From Ruminococcus sp. UBA4275 (GTDB lineage Bacteria; Bacillota; Clostridia; Oscillospirales; Ruminococcaceae), in assembly GCA_002395085.1 (NCBI GenBank), contig DGVV01000140.1:1-45107 (forward strand): 45,107 bases of DNA, given 5' to 3'. The notes under the pieces are model-generated. The model was not told the origin of the DNA and made no database searches. It saw nothing but the letters and a program-made list of their open reading frames with translations. Below, one piece after another: positions 7,657 through 15,398 of the stretch. Numbering within the stretch: the first letter of the stretch is position 1; each line of letters begins with the position of its first letter. The position numbers and the translations under genes are program-made.

Positions 7657-9400
7657 CTCCGTCACCTCCGTTCGTCTGCTGCTGATAGACTTCGCGATAG
7701 ATTTCGCTCTTTGCAAGCAGTTCATCGTGTGTACCCTGTGCGGAAATTTTGCCGTTATCCATCACAAGGATGATGTCTGCATCCTGCACCGAAGCAACAC
7801 GCTGTGCAATGATGATCTTGGTTGTTTCGGGGATATAGCGCAGGAATCCTGCACGGATCAGGGCATCTGTCTTGGTATCGACGGCGCTGGTAGAGTCGTC
7901 AAGAATGAGGATTTTAGGTTTCTTGAGCAGGGCACGCGCAATGCACAGACGCTGTTTCTGTCCGCCGGAAACATTTGTGCCGCCCTGTTCAATCATGGTA
8001 TCATAGCCATCGGGGAAGCTTTCCACGAAATCATGTGCCTGTGCAAGCTTGCAGGCTTCGATGAGATCCGCATCGGTTGCATCCGGATTGCCCCAGCGCA
8101 GATTCTCCTTGATCGTACCGGAGAACAGCACATTCTTTTGCAGCACCATCGCGACGTTATCGCGGAGTGTTTTCAGGTCATAGGCGCGGACATCCGTGCC
8201 GCTGACTCTGACAGTGCCTTCCGAGACATCATAGAGGCGCGCAATCAACTGTACAAGGGTGGATTTGGAAGAACCTGTGCCGCCCAGAATGCCGACCGTT
8301 GCGCCGGAGGGAATGTGCAGGTCAATATCAGAGAGGGCGAATTTCTTTGCCTTGCTGGAATATTTGAAGCTGACATTCTCAAAGTCAATCGTGCCGTCTG
8401 CGATTTCCGTGACCGCATTTTCGGGGTTGTGGATGTCGGGTTCTTCGTTCAGCACCTCAGAGATGCGGCGGATGGACTCCGCAGACATCGTAAGCATGAC
8501 ATAGATCATGGAAAGCATCATAAGCTGCACAAGAATCTGCATACCGTAGGTGAGCATGGAAGACATTTCACCGACATTGATGCCCGTGCCGCGTTCTGTG
8601 ATGATGATGTGCGAACCGACAATCAGGATGAACGCCATATTGAAGTAAATGCAGATCTGCATGATCGGGCCGTTGAGTGCGACAATGCGTTCTGCGCGGG
8701 TGAAGTCGGCGCAGATGTCCTCTGCGGCTTTGCGGAATTTGCTTTTCTCGTAATTCTCGCGGGAGAAGCCCTTGACTACGCGCATACCGCGGACATTTTC
8801 TTCAATGGATTCGTTCAGGCGGTCATACTTCTTGAAGACACGGCGGAACGAAGGCATTGCGAAGTGTGCAATGATCAGCAGACCGGCGATCAGAACCGGA
8901 ATGACAATGACAAATGTACCGGCGAGTTTGCCGCCCATGAAAAACGCCATCGAGATGGAGAAAATCAGCATCAGGGGGGCGCGGACGGCAATGCGGATCA
9001 GCATCATGAATGCCATCTGTACATTGTTGATGTCGGTGGTGAGGCGGGTGACAAGCGAGGAGGTCGAGAATTTGTCGATGTTGCTGAAAGCGAATTTCTG
9101 CACACGCTCAAAAATATCATGGCGGACATTCTTAGCGAATCCCGCTGCTGCCTTTGCGCTTGTGAATCCGGCAAGACCGCCGCAGGCAAGCGAGATGACC
9201 GTCAGCAGAAGAAGAATCAGTCCGGTGCGGATGATATTCTCCATTGCCACGCTGTCATTTGCGAAGCTGTCAACGAGTCTTGCGGTGATGAACGGTATGA
9301 TTGCTTCGATGACCGCTTCACCGGCGATGAACAGCACTGTCAGCAGGGCTGCGGATTTGTATTCCCGCAGACAGCGCTTTACTGTTTGAAACATAGGCAT
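7646..9400 (-). CDS. ABC exporter half-transporter with degenerate NBD
   Basis: A 584-residue exporter half with six predicted helices, then an ATPase. Its nucleotide site departs from consensus in the way seen in TM287-like subunits: Walker B ends LILDDST (aspartate instead of the catalytic glutamate), the H-loop histidine is replaced by glutamine (IIAQRV), and Walker A reads GGTGSSKST with serine in place of the usual glycine before lysine. The signature VSGGQKQR is canonical. It should dimerise with the downstream subunit to give one active and one inactive ATP site. The start follows GGAGG and overlaps the marR stop by one base (TAATG), so the operon is tightly coupled. Confidence 0.92.
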   Translation of the reverse strand: MPMFQTVKRCLREYKSAALLTVLFIAGEAVIEAIIPFITARLVDSFANDSVAMENIIRTGLILLLLTVISLACGGLAGFTSAKAAAGFAKNVRHDIFERVQKFAFSNIDKFSTSSLVTRLTTDINNVQMAFMMLIRIAVRAPLMLIFSISMAFFMGGKLAGTFVIVIPVLIAGLLIIAHFAMPSFRRVFKKYDRLNESIEENVRGMRVVKGFSRENYEKSKFRKAAEDICADFTRAERIVALNGPIMQICIYFNMAFILIVGSHIIITERGTGINVGEMSSMLTYGMQILVQLMMLSMIYVMLTMSAESIRRISEVLNEEPDIHNPENAVTEIADGTIDFENVSFKYSSKAKKFALSDIDLHIPSGATVGILGGTGSSKSTLVQLIARLYDVSEGTVRVSGTDVRAYDLKTLRDNVAMVLQKNVLFSGTIKENLRWGNPDATDADLIEACKLAQAHDFVESFPDGYDTMIEQGGTNVSGGQKQRLCIARALLKKPKILILDDSTSAVDTKTDALIRAGFLRYIPETTKIIIAQRVASVQDADIILVMDNGKISAQGTHDELLAKSEIYREVYQQQTNGGDGDAA

Positions 9401-9843
9401 TATTCCTCCGTAATATTATTGCGCATCCGTTCCAGCAGCAGCAGCAGCAGACGGCGTTCCTCGCTGCTGAATCCTGCGGTAAGCTGCTGTTCAATGCGAA
9501 TGCAGTCTGCGCGGACCTGATCGGTATACTGTCTGCCGCGTTCGGTCAGCACAAGCTTCTTGAGGCGCTCATCGCTTGCGACGCGGGCGCGTTCAATCAA
9601 GCCGTTTTTCTCCATGAGCGCAACGATTTTGGAGACTGCCGAACGGCAGAGGCAGAGATTCTTTTCGAGGTCGCGCTGATAGATGTCTTCGCCGGCGTGA
9701 TCTGCAAGATAGCAGATAATCCAGCCATGCATACCAGTGAGGTGATCGAGTTCCTGTTTGACGTCTGAGTTTTCGATGCTGCGCCGGATACCGGCGTTGA
9801 TTTTGCGCAGCGCAAGCATTGTTTCACAATCCGTATGTCTCAC
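9400..9843 (-). CDS. MarR-family transcriptional regulator
   Basis: A 147-residue winged-helix protein. The DNA-binding region (about residues 50-110) contains the recognition segment LCRSAVSKIVALMEKNGLIER and a wing with SDERLKKLVLTERG, as in MarR/SlyA proteins. Flanking helices at both ends would form the dimer. The start is uncertain: a GTG at 9843 lies only a few bases from AAGGAG, and the next in-frame ATG is at 9819. It is first in an operon with the two ABC subunits. The promoter carries a palindrome, so it probably represses its own operon until a ligand of the pump binds. Confidence 0.9.
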   Translation of the reverse strand: MRHTDCETMLALRKINAGIRRSIENSDVKQELDHLTGMHGWIICYLADHAGEDIYQRDLEKNLCLCRSAVSKIVALMEKNGLIERARVASDERLKKLVLTERGRQYTDQVRADCIRIEQQLTAGFSSEERRLLLLLLERMRNNITEE

Positions 9844-9852
9844 GCTCCTTTC

Positions 9853-9881
9853 TGTGATCGTTCCATTTAGAACTGTTCACA
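9853..9881. promoter_or_regulatory. Probable MarR operator palindrome
   Basis: An imperfect inverted repeat of about 29 bp. Read on the minus strand, TGTGAACAGTTC and GGAACGATCACA flank a short central spacer, and the arms match apart from a small interior mismatch. It begins at the predicted transcription start and covers the untranslated leader up to the marR ribosome site, a position where a bound dimer would block the promoter. Assignment to this MarR is inferred from position. Confidence 0.65.
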
Positions 9882-9888
9882 ATGAAAC

Positions 9889-9917
9889 ATTATACAGCAT
9901 TTCAGACAAAATGTCAA
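9889..9917 (-). promoter_or_regulatory. Consensus sigma-A promoter of the marR-ABC operon
   Basis: On the minus strand TTGACA (9917-9912) and TATAAT (9894-9889) are both perfect, with a 17-bp spacer. Such a strong promoter is usual for an operon held silent by a repressor. The operator at 9853-9881 lies directly downstream. Confidence 0.9.
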
Positions 9918-10087
9918 GTGGCAATTTAGTGAAGATTCCTGTTCCCGCCGCAGAAATGTCTGTGAAACCTGCCATCCGGATGCAGCCTTTTGCTCCGGCA
10001 GCCGCACAGCGGGACAGCATTGCCGCAGAAAACGGCGCATCAGAATGCAAAAAGCGGCAAATATCGTTTGCGCGGCAGGCAAATCGC
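9918..10087. other. Intergenic stretch with no recognised feature
   Basis: Between the marR promoter and the alr promoter there are about 170 bp with no coding potential that I trust and no clear hairpin terminator. The sequence is rich in GCCGC and GCAGAA-like motifs but shows no clear repeat. It brings the whole gene-free gap (9844-10153) to 310 bp, the rest being the two divergent promoters and the operator. Confidence 0.6.
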
Positions 10088-10116
10088 TTTACAAATTCCG
10101 CTTGTTGTGATATAAT
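10088..10116 (+). promoter_or_regulatory. Sigma-A promoter of alr, extended -10
   Basis: TTTACA (10088-10093) and TATAAT (10111-10116) have a 17-bp spacer, with TG one base ahead of the -10 (extended -10). It starts the long plus-strand block. Confidence 0.85.
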
Positions 10117-10153
10117 ATATGAGTATGCAAAAATGAAAGGAGCCTGACATCTC

Positions 10154-11353
10154 ATGCAGGGAATCCGAAAGCGGACGTGGGCAGAAATCGACCTCGACCA
10201 CGCCCTCTGGAATTACAGGCAGATCCGCAGGGCAGTCCGTCCGGACGCCAAGATCTGCTGTGTCATCAAGGCAAACGGCTACGGGCATAATGCAGTGCGG
10301 CTTGCCCAGCTTTATGAATCGCTCGGCGCGGACTGGTTCGCTGTTTCCAATCTGGAGGAGGCACTCCAGCTTCGGCAGGGGCAGATTACCAGACCGGTGC
10401 TGATTCTCGGCTATACCCCCCCTGAATGTGCAGGTGTCCTCGCGAAACAGGACATCTCCCAGTGTGTGTATTCCCGTACTTACGGCGAGGCGCTTTCGCA
10501 GGCGGCAATGTCTGACGGCGTGCGCGTAAAAATGCACCTCAAGATCGACAGCGGCATGGGCCGCATCGGTTTCCAGAACCGCGGCGGACATTCCGACCTT
10601 GCCGATGCACTTGCGGTCTGCCGGCTGCCCAGCCTGAAAACCGAAGGCATCTTCACGCATTTTGCCGTGGCGGATGAAGGCGGGGACGGCGATGCCTTTA
10701 CTGCTGAACAATACCGCAATTTCATAGACGCGATTGACTGGCTGGGGGAGAAGGGTGTGCATTTTGACATCCGGCACTGTGCCAACAGCGCCGCGATTTT
10801 CGATAAACCTTCTGTGCCGGAATATCCCGATGTACATCTGGATATGGTGCGTGCGGGTATCGTGCTGTACGGGCTGAAGCCTTCGGGCAAGGTGCGCAAT
10901 CTGCCGCTGCTGAAACCTGTCATGGCGCTCAAAAGCGTGATTTCGCACATCAAGACCATTGAAGCCGGCGATTCCGTCAGCTACGGCAGAACCTTCATCG
11001 CGGATTCGCCACGCCGGATTGCGACTGTCCCCATCGGCTATGCAGACGGCTTCTGGCGTTCCAACAGCACCGGCGGCTGCGAAATGCTGGTGCGTGACCG
11101 GCTGTTCCCGCTGGTCGGCAGAGTGTGCATGGATCAGCTTATGCTGGACATCACCGGCGCTGATGACATCAATGTCGGAGACATTGTGACGGTATTCGGA
11201 GACAAGGACGGTCTCTGTTCCGCCGACCGCATCGCGGAACGCACCGGCACTATTAATTATGAGGTTGTTTGTGCCGTCGGAGAACGTGTTCCGCGCTTCT
11301 TCCTTCAGGACGGTACGCCGGTGGATGTCTCGGACAACATCTGGAAACGCTGA
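10154..11353 (+). CDS. alr: Alanine racemase
   Basis: A 399-residue PLP enzyme that interconverts L- and D-alanine for peptidoglycan synthesis in the cytoplasm. The N-terminal TIM barrel contains AEIDLDHALWNYRQI and the PLP lysine K39 in VIKANGYGH. The C-terminal beta domain contains the second catalytic residue, Y277 in SVSYGRTF, followed by TVPIGYADG, and the substrate-site motif GRVCMDQ. Length is normal. The ATG at 10154 follows AAAGGAG (10136-10142) with an 11-base spacing. It has its own extended -10 promoter and is the first gene of the plus-strand block. Confidence 0.97.
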   Translation: MQGIRKRTWAEIDLDHALWNYRQIRRAVRPDAKICCVIKANGYGHNAVRLAQLYESLGADWFAVSNLEEALQLRQGQITRPVLILGYTPPECAGVLAKQDISQCVYSRTYGEALSQAAMSDGVRVKMHLKIDSGMGRIGFQNRGGHSDLADALAVCRLPSLKTEGIFTHFAVADEGGDGDAFTAEQYRNFIDAIDWLGEKGVHFDIRHCANSAAIFDKPSVPEYPDVHLDMVRAGIVLYGLKPSGKVRNLPLLKPVMALKSVISHIKTIEAGDSVSYGRTFIADSPRRIATVPIGYADGFWRSNSTGGCEMLVRDRLFPLVGRVCMDQLMLDITGADDINVGDIVTVFGDKDGLCSADRIAERTGTINYEVVCAVGERVPRFFLQDGTPVDVSDNIWKR

Positions 11354-11373
11354 ATAAAGGATGGTGATACGAT

Positions 11374-11853
11374 ATGTCAAACGCCAAACTCAGACACTGG
11401 ATCTATCTCGCAATCGGATTTCTGATTCTGATTGCAGCCGGATGGTTTCTGCTGATGCGCCCCGCAAGGCACACCGATGAGACAATGCCGGAAATTTTCA
11501 GTGAACACCGCGCTGCTTTTCAGGCAGTCGCCGTGTATCTATGCAGCAAAGATATTCCAACCAACATCACCGCAGTACCGACCATTGATGAACGCTTCGG
11601 CATCCCCGTGGAGGATACCGATCCCTATCATGCTTACAATGACGGCATCATTGAGCTGCTCCATACGGAGATTGATTCCGTGCGCTATGCAGACGGCACA
11701 GTCACATTCATGACCCCTGAAAGCGGCGGATTTGCAGTACGCTGCCGCTCTGCCTTTGCTTACGGCAATGTGCCGCCGGAAGAATCCGGTGCGCCGCGCA
11801 ATCCGCTGCCGGAAAGCAACTGGTACTATTTTATCTCGATGAAGGAGGAATGA
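11374..11853 (+). CDS. Membrane-anchored hypothetical protein
   Basis: A 159-residue protein with a short basic start, one transmembrane helix at about residues 10-28, and an extracytoplasmic domain of about 130 residues. I recognise no named family. The domain has a PTIDERFGIPVED segment and ends in WYYFISMKEE. It lies 20 bp after alr and 3 bp before the uracil-DNA glycosylase, so it is probably co-transcribed with both. The ribosome site is GGATGGTGA, moderate in strength. Confidence 0.75.
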   Translation: MSNAKLRHWIYLAIGFLILIAAGWFLLMRPARHTDETMPEIFSEHRAAFQAVAVYLCSKDIPTNITAVPTIDERFGIPVEDTDPYHAYNDGIIELLHTEIDSVRYADGTVTFMTPESGGFAVRCRSAFAYGNVPPEESGAPRNPLPESNWYYFISMKEE

Positions 11854-11856
11854 CAC

Positions 11857-12531
11857 ATGGTTCACATCGGCAATGACTGGGATGCACTGCTTGCCCCTGA
11901 ATTTCAGAGCGAATCCTATCAGAAGCTGCGGCAGTTTCTCATTCAGGAATACCGTACCAAGCGTATTTATCCCGATATGTATGACATTTTCAACGCGCTC
12001 AAGTACACCCCTTATGCAGATGTGCGCTGTGTTATCCTCGGACAGGATCCCTATCACGGTGAAGGGCAGGCGCACGGTCTGAGCTTTTCCGTGCGCAAGG
12101 GGATTCAGCCGCCGCCCTCGCTGCAAAATATCTTCAAGGAGATCTACGATGACCTCGGCATCGACAACCGCGGCAGGCACGGCGATCTCACCGCATGGGC
12201 AAAGCAGGGTGTCCTGCTGCTCAATGCTGCACTGACTGTCCGGGCAGGACAGGCAAATTCGCATCACGGCATGGGCTGGGAGGAGGTCACAGATGCGGTC
12301 ATCCGGCTGCTCAATGACCGTCAGCAGCCTGTGGTTTTCCTGCTCTGGGGCGGCAATGCCCGCGCAAAGGCAAAGCTCATCACGAATCCGCAGCATCTTG
12401 TGCTGCAATGTCCGCATCCCAGTCCGCTTTCCGCCTATCACGGCTTTTTCGGCTGCCGGCATTTCTCCAAAACAAATGCCTTCCTCGTGCAGCACGGCAT
12501 GGAGCCGATCAACTGGAGCATCGACGGATGA
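11857..12531 (+). CDS. ung: Uracil-DNA glycosylase, family 1
   Basis: A 224-residue enzyme that removes uracil from DNA to start base excision repair. The water-activating motif GQDPYHG has its aspartate at D64, and the minor-groove loop HPSPLS carries the second catalytic histidine, H187. LLLNAALTVRAGQANSH and VFLLWGGNA are further family-1 blocks. Length is typical. The start is served by AAGGAGGAATGACAC, which overlaps the end of the previous gene. Confidence is high because both active-site motifs are intact. Confidence 0.97.
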   Translation: MVHIGNDWDALLAPEFQSESYQKLRQFLIQEYRTKRIYPDMYDIFNALKYTPYADVRCVILGQDPYHGEGQAHGLSFSVRKGIQPPPSLQNIFKEIYDDLGIDNRGRHGDLTAWAKQGVLLLNAALTVRAGQANSHHGMGWEEVTDAVIRLLNDRQQPVVFLLWGGNARAKAKLITNPQHLVLQCPHPSPLSAYHGFFGCRHFSKTNAFLVQHGMEPINWSIDG

Positions 12532-12537
12532 AACGCT

Positions 12538-13395
12538 ATGAAAAAGCAATTTTGGCTGCTCATTTTTCTCCCGCTGGTGATGCTGCTCCTGACAGCCTGT
12601 CACGAAACGCCGCATAACGAAATTGAGATAAACGGTCTTCCGGAGAACACGGTACCGATCCTGCTGGTGCAGGAGGAAACACTCGACAATTCCGTTCAGC
12701 CGCCCGCGGATGCCTCAGCGAATGTGAAATACCGCCGGGACGGCTGGGCTGCCTTTGCCGGATATGTACAGGGGGCAGAGGAGCATTGTTACGGAGCAGA
12801 ACACCCCCGCCCGCATCTCTGGTATACCGTCAACGGCAGCAGGGAAGATCTCATCGGCTTCTGCGAAACACACAGCACTGTCCGCATCGCCGCAATTGAC
12901 GCAAACGGCGGTGTGCAGGCACTCAGTGAGCCCATTGTGCTTCATCCGGAAGGTACGCTGTATGCTGCCCGCGATCTGGAATATGACTGGGATACCGGAG
13001 AATCCCGCATCATTCACGGATACACCTGCAAATGGCACGGGCGCACCGTCGGTGAATGGTGGTTCCTCACGGCGGCTGCGGCACAGATCTGCGGACTGCT
13101 TGTGTTCGTCGGCATTATCATCAACGATCTCGTCAACCACACGAAAAAGCGCAGGTTTATCGAATGGCTTTTAGTCGGTCTGATGGCACTGCCGTTTCTG
13201 GCGGCAGATATGTTCTACATTGCAATGCAGCGCTCTCCCCGGCTGACATGGGAGCCGCATACACTGAATGAGGGTGACATTTTTGTCCTGATCCTGAGTA
13301 ATATCCTGTGGTTGGTTTTATTTGCCGGTGTATCCGGTCATCAGTACATTACGCGCAACGCCTCCACACCGGAGGAAGAAAGGAAATTCACATGA
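12538..13395 (+). CDS. Lipoprotein-like protein with C-terminal membrane helices
   Basis: The 285-residue product begins MKKQFWLLIFLPLVMLLLTAC, a lipobox-like LTAC (cysteine near residue 21) suggesting lipid anchoring after signal peptidase II cleavage. An extracytoplasmic domain of about 150 residues follows. Three hydrophobic helices then appear near residues 180-200, 210-232 and 245-265, separated by a basic stretch (NHTKKRRF). A lipoprotein that also ends in several membrane helices is unusual. The helices could instead make it a polytopic protein with an uncleaved N-terminal anchor. No family is recognised. The ribosome site is weak, and its stop overlaps the metF start (ATGA), so coupling is likely. 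Confidence 0.72.
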   Translation: MKKQFWLLIFLPLVMLLLTACHETPHNEIEINGLPENTVPILLVQEETLDNSVQPPADASANVKYRRDGWAAFAGYVQGAEEHCYGAEHPRPHLWYTVNGSREDLIGFCETHSTVRIAAIDANGGVQALSEPIVLHPEGTLYAARDLEYDWDTGESRIIHGYTCKWHGRTVGEWWFLTAAAAQICGLLVFVGIIINDLVNHTKKRRFIEWLLVGLMALPFLAADMFYIAMQRSPRLTWEPHTLNEGDIFVLILSNILWLVLFAGVSGHQYITRNASTPEEERKFT

Positions 13396-14255
13396 AAGCA
13401 GCTGCCCTGTTCGGCGGAAAGCCTGTGCTTTCGTTCGAGGTCTTCCCGCCCAAACCGAATGTTCCCATCGACAGCATTTATCAGACACTCTCCGCCCTGA
13501 AGGATCTGCATCCTGATTTCATCAGCGTCACATACGGCGCAGGCGGTTCTGTTCCCGGCGCTTCGACTGCCGAGATCTGTGAGACGATTCAGAATACGCA
13601 CGGCATTCCCTCAATCGCACATCTGCCCTGCATCAATGAGACCCGCGAAAGTGTCCTTGAAAAGCTGGAACAGTTCAGGGCGCGGGGCATAGAGAATATT
13701 CTCGCGCTGCGCGGCGACCGCAATCCGGATGTCGAACCGAAGGACGATTTCCACTATGCTTCTGAGCTGATTGCATTCATACGCGAGCAGGGCGATTTTG
13801 ACATTGCCGCTGCCTGCTATCCGGAGGGGCATCCCGAATCGCCCGATCTTGATACGGATATTTCGCATCTGAAAGAGAAAGTCGATGCGGGTGCTTCCCA
13901 CCTGATTTCGCAGCTTTTCTATCATAATCCCGATTTCTATGCCTTCCGCGAAAAGATTGCGGCAGCGGGCATTTCCGTGCCCGTGGAAGCCGGCATTATG
14001 CCTGTGACCTCGAAAAAGTCGATTGAACGCATGGTTTCGCTCTGCGGTGCATCCATTCCGAACCGTCTTGCCAAGCTCATGGCGCGCTATTCGGATGACC
14101 CCGCCTCGCTGAAAGCTGCGGGACTCGAATACGCGATCATGCAGATTGATGATCTGCTTGCAAACGGCGCAGACGGCATCCACATTTATACGATGAACAA
14201 TCCGGATGTCGCACGGTACATCATGGAACAGATTGCGGAGGCGGCAGGCAGATGA
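13392..14255 (+). CDS. metF: Methylenetetrahydrofolate reductase
   Basis: A 287-residue FAD-dependent TIM barrel that reduces 5,10-methylenetetrahydrofolate to 5-methyltetrahydrofolate, the methyl donor for methionine synthase. Visible blocks are LSFEVFPPKPN with the catalytic glutamate, SVTYGAGGS, NILALRGDRNPD (FAD and folate site) and AACYPEGHPES. The start at 13392 is preceded by AGAAAGGAAA. An upstream in-frame start at 13308 would lie inside the previous gene without support. It overlaps both neighbours by 4 bp (ATGA), placing it in one operon with the MetH-activation gene and upstream of methionine synthase, its pathway partner. Confidence 0.96.
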   Translation: MKAAALFGGKPVLSFEVFPPKPNVPIDSIYQTLSALKDLHPDFISVTYGAGGSVPGASTAEICETIQNTHGIPSIAHLPCINETRESVLEKLEQFRARGIENILALRGDRNPDVEPKDDFHYASELIAFIREQGDFDIAAACYPEGHPESPDLDTDISHLKEKVDAGASHLISQLFYHNPDFYAFREKIAAAGISVPVEAGIMPVTSKKSIERMVSLCGASIPNRLAKLMARYSDDPASLKAAGLEYAIMQIDDLLANGADGIHIYTMNNPDVARYIMEQIAEAAGR

Positions 14256-14911
14256 ATCCCGCTGACCTCGACCGCGATGAGATTCTGATGTTTCTCAATA
14301 CGCCTTCGCTGGACGACAATCTCAATGCGGTGCTGGATACCTGCATCGAGGAGGTCTGTACCGCCGCACAGCCGCGGACAGTTTACCGTGTGCTGCCGGT
14401 GGAGCATCCGGCGGAGGGCGGCGTTACACTCGGCGGCCTGCCGCTGGAGGGCGATGACATTGCGCTGCACCTTACCGGCTGTCAGGAGGCGGTTCTGCTT
14501 GCCGCGACGCTTTCCGCCCCCGTGGATACCTGCATCCGGCGCGCCGGCTTCACCGATATGACCCGCGCACTCATGCTCGATGCCGTTGCAGGGGCAGCCG
14601 TTGAGCGTGTCTGCAACGACCTCGAAAACGAAATCCGCGCAAAATATCCCTACCCGTATTTCACGGCGCGCTTTTCCTGCGGATACGGCGATTTTCCGAT
14701 CACGCAGCAGCCTGCGCTCGTCCGCATGGTCGATGCGCCCCGCAAAATCGGGCTGACTGTCACCCCGCACTGCACCCTGCTCCCCCTGAAATCGGTCACA
14801 GCCGTTATCGGGATGTCGCATCAGCCCGTCAAGGACGCGCGCCGTTTCTGCTGCGGGCAGTCCTGCGCGGAATGTCCCTATCATGAGGACTGCCCGCGCG
14901 CCAGACTATGA
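14252..14911 (+). CDS. Stand-alone methionine synthase activation-domain protein
   Basis: A 219-residue protein similar to the reactivation (AdoMet-binding) domain that forms the C-terminus of classical MetH. RFSCGYGDFPITQQ near residue 150 and GLTVTPHCTLLPLKSVTAVIGMS near 180 correspond to the conserved core. It would help remethylate inactive cob(II)alamin on methionine synthase using AdoMet and an electron donor. The C-terminus carries five cysteines in CCGQSCAECPYHEDC, which might bind a metal or Fe-S cluster. That tail is not part of classical MetH. It overlaps metF by ATGA and lies just upstream of the methionine synthase gene, which lacks this domain. Confidence 0.88.
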   Translation: MNPADLDRDEILMFLNTPSLDDNLNAVLDTCIEEVCTAAQPRTVYRVLPVEHPAEGGVTLGGLPLEGDDIALHLTGCQEAVLLAATLSAPVDTCIRRAGFTDMTRALMLDAVAGAAVERVCNDLENEIRAKYPYPYFTARFSCGYGDFPITQQPALVRMVDAPRKIGLTVTPHCTLLPLKSVTAVIGMSHQPVKDARRFCCGQSCAECPYHEDCPRARL

Positions 14912-14934
14912 CTCCTGTTCCGGAGGTGTCTGCA

Positions 14935-15324
14935 ATGAATGCCGGCAAAATACAGATTCTTGCAGCGAATCTCAAGCATTCCATATTTGCATATCTTTTT
15001 CCGATCATTCCGGGGCTGCTCCTGTTTCATTACCTGGAACGCTTTCATAATTCGGCGCTCTTTCCGCTGATTCCCATTCTGCTGATGATTCCGGTTGTTC
15101 TGATCGGTATGATCGCAGGCGTGCAGACAACCCTTCTTCTGCAAAAGCTCATCGGTAAAAAAACGGAACGCATCATCGAAAAGCTCATTGCGCTCTGCAT
15201 CGCTGCCGGGCTTGTCTGCTATTATCAGTTCGTGCTGGTACCGGCAGGGATTGTGCCTTCGGTCACCTCAGAAGTGTTCTGGCAGATGGTAAAGGAGAGC
15301 TTTTTCAGAAAAAACGGCAGATAA
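14935..15324 (+). CDS. Small membrane protein, function unknown
   Basis: A 129-residue protein with likely transmembrane helices near residues 17-35, 43-65 and 83-103. I chose the ATG at 14935 because CCGGAGGTG lies six bases upstream. An alternative ATG at 14908 overlaps the previous gene but has no good ribosome site. I recognise no family. Its place between the activation protein and methionine synthase suggests co-transcription, not a proven shared function. Confidence 0.72.
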   Translation: MNAGKIQILAANLKHSIFAYLFPIIPGLLLFHYLERFHNSALFPLIPILLMIPVVLIGMIAGVQTTLLLQKLIGKKTERIIEKLIALCIAAGLVCYYQFVLVPAGIVPSVTSEVFWQMVKESFFRKNGR

Positions 15325-15398
15325 ACCGAAAAAACGAATCTTTGTATATGATGACAGTTTGTTTCCATCCGCCTGATCTATATACATAGGAGGTTACT

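Noticed and set aside
7601..9520. 639-codon open frame antisense to the ABC exporter genes
   Set aside because: It is the reverse of two confident ATPase genes. Its openness follows from rare TTA, CTA and TCA codons in the real frames.
15325..15398. Possible riboswitch before methionine synthase
   Set aside because: Only 74 bp are available and I see neither the SAM nor the cobalamin riboswitch core.
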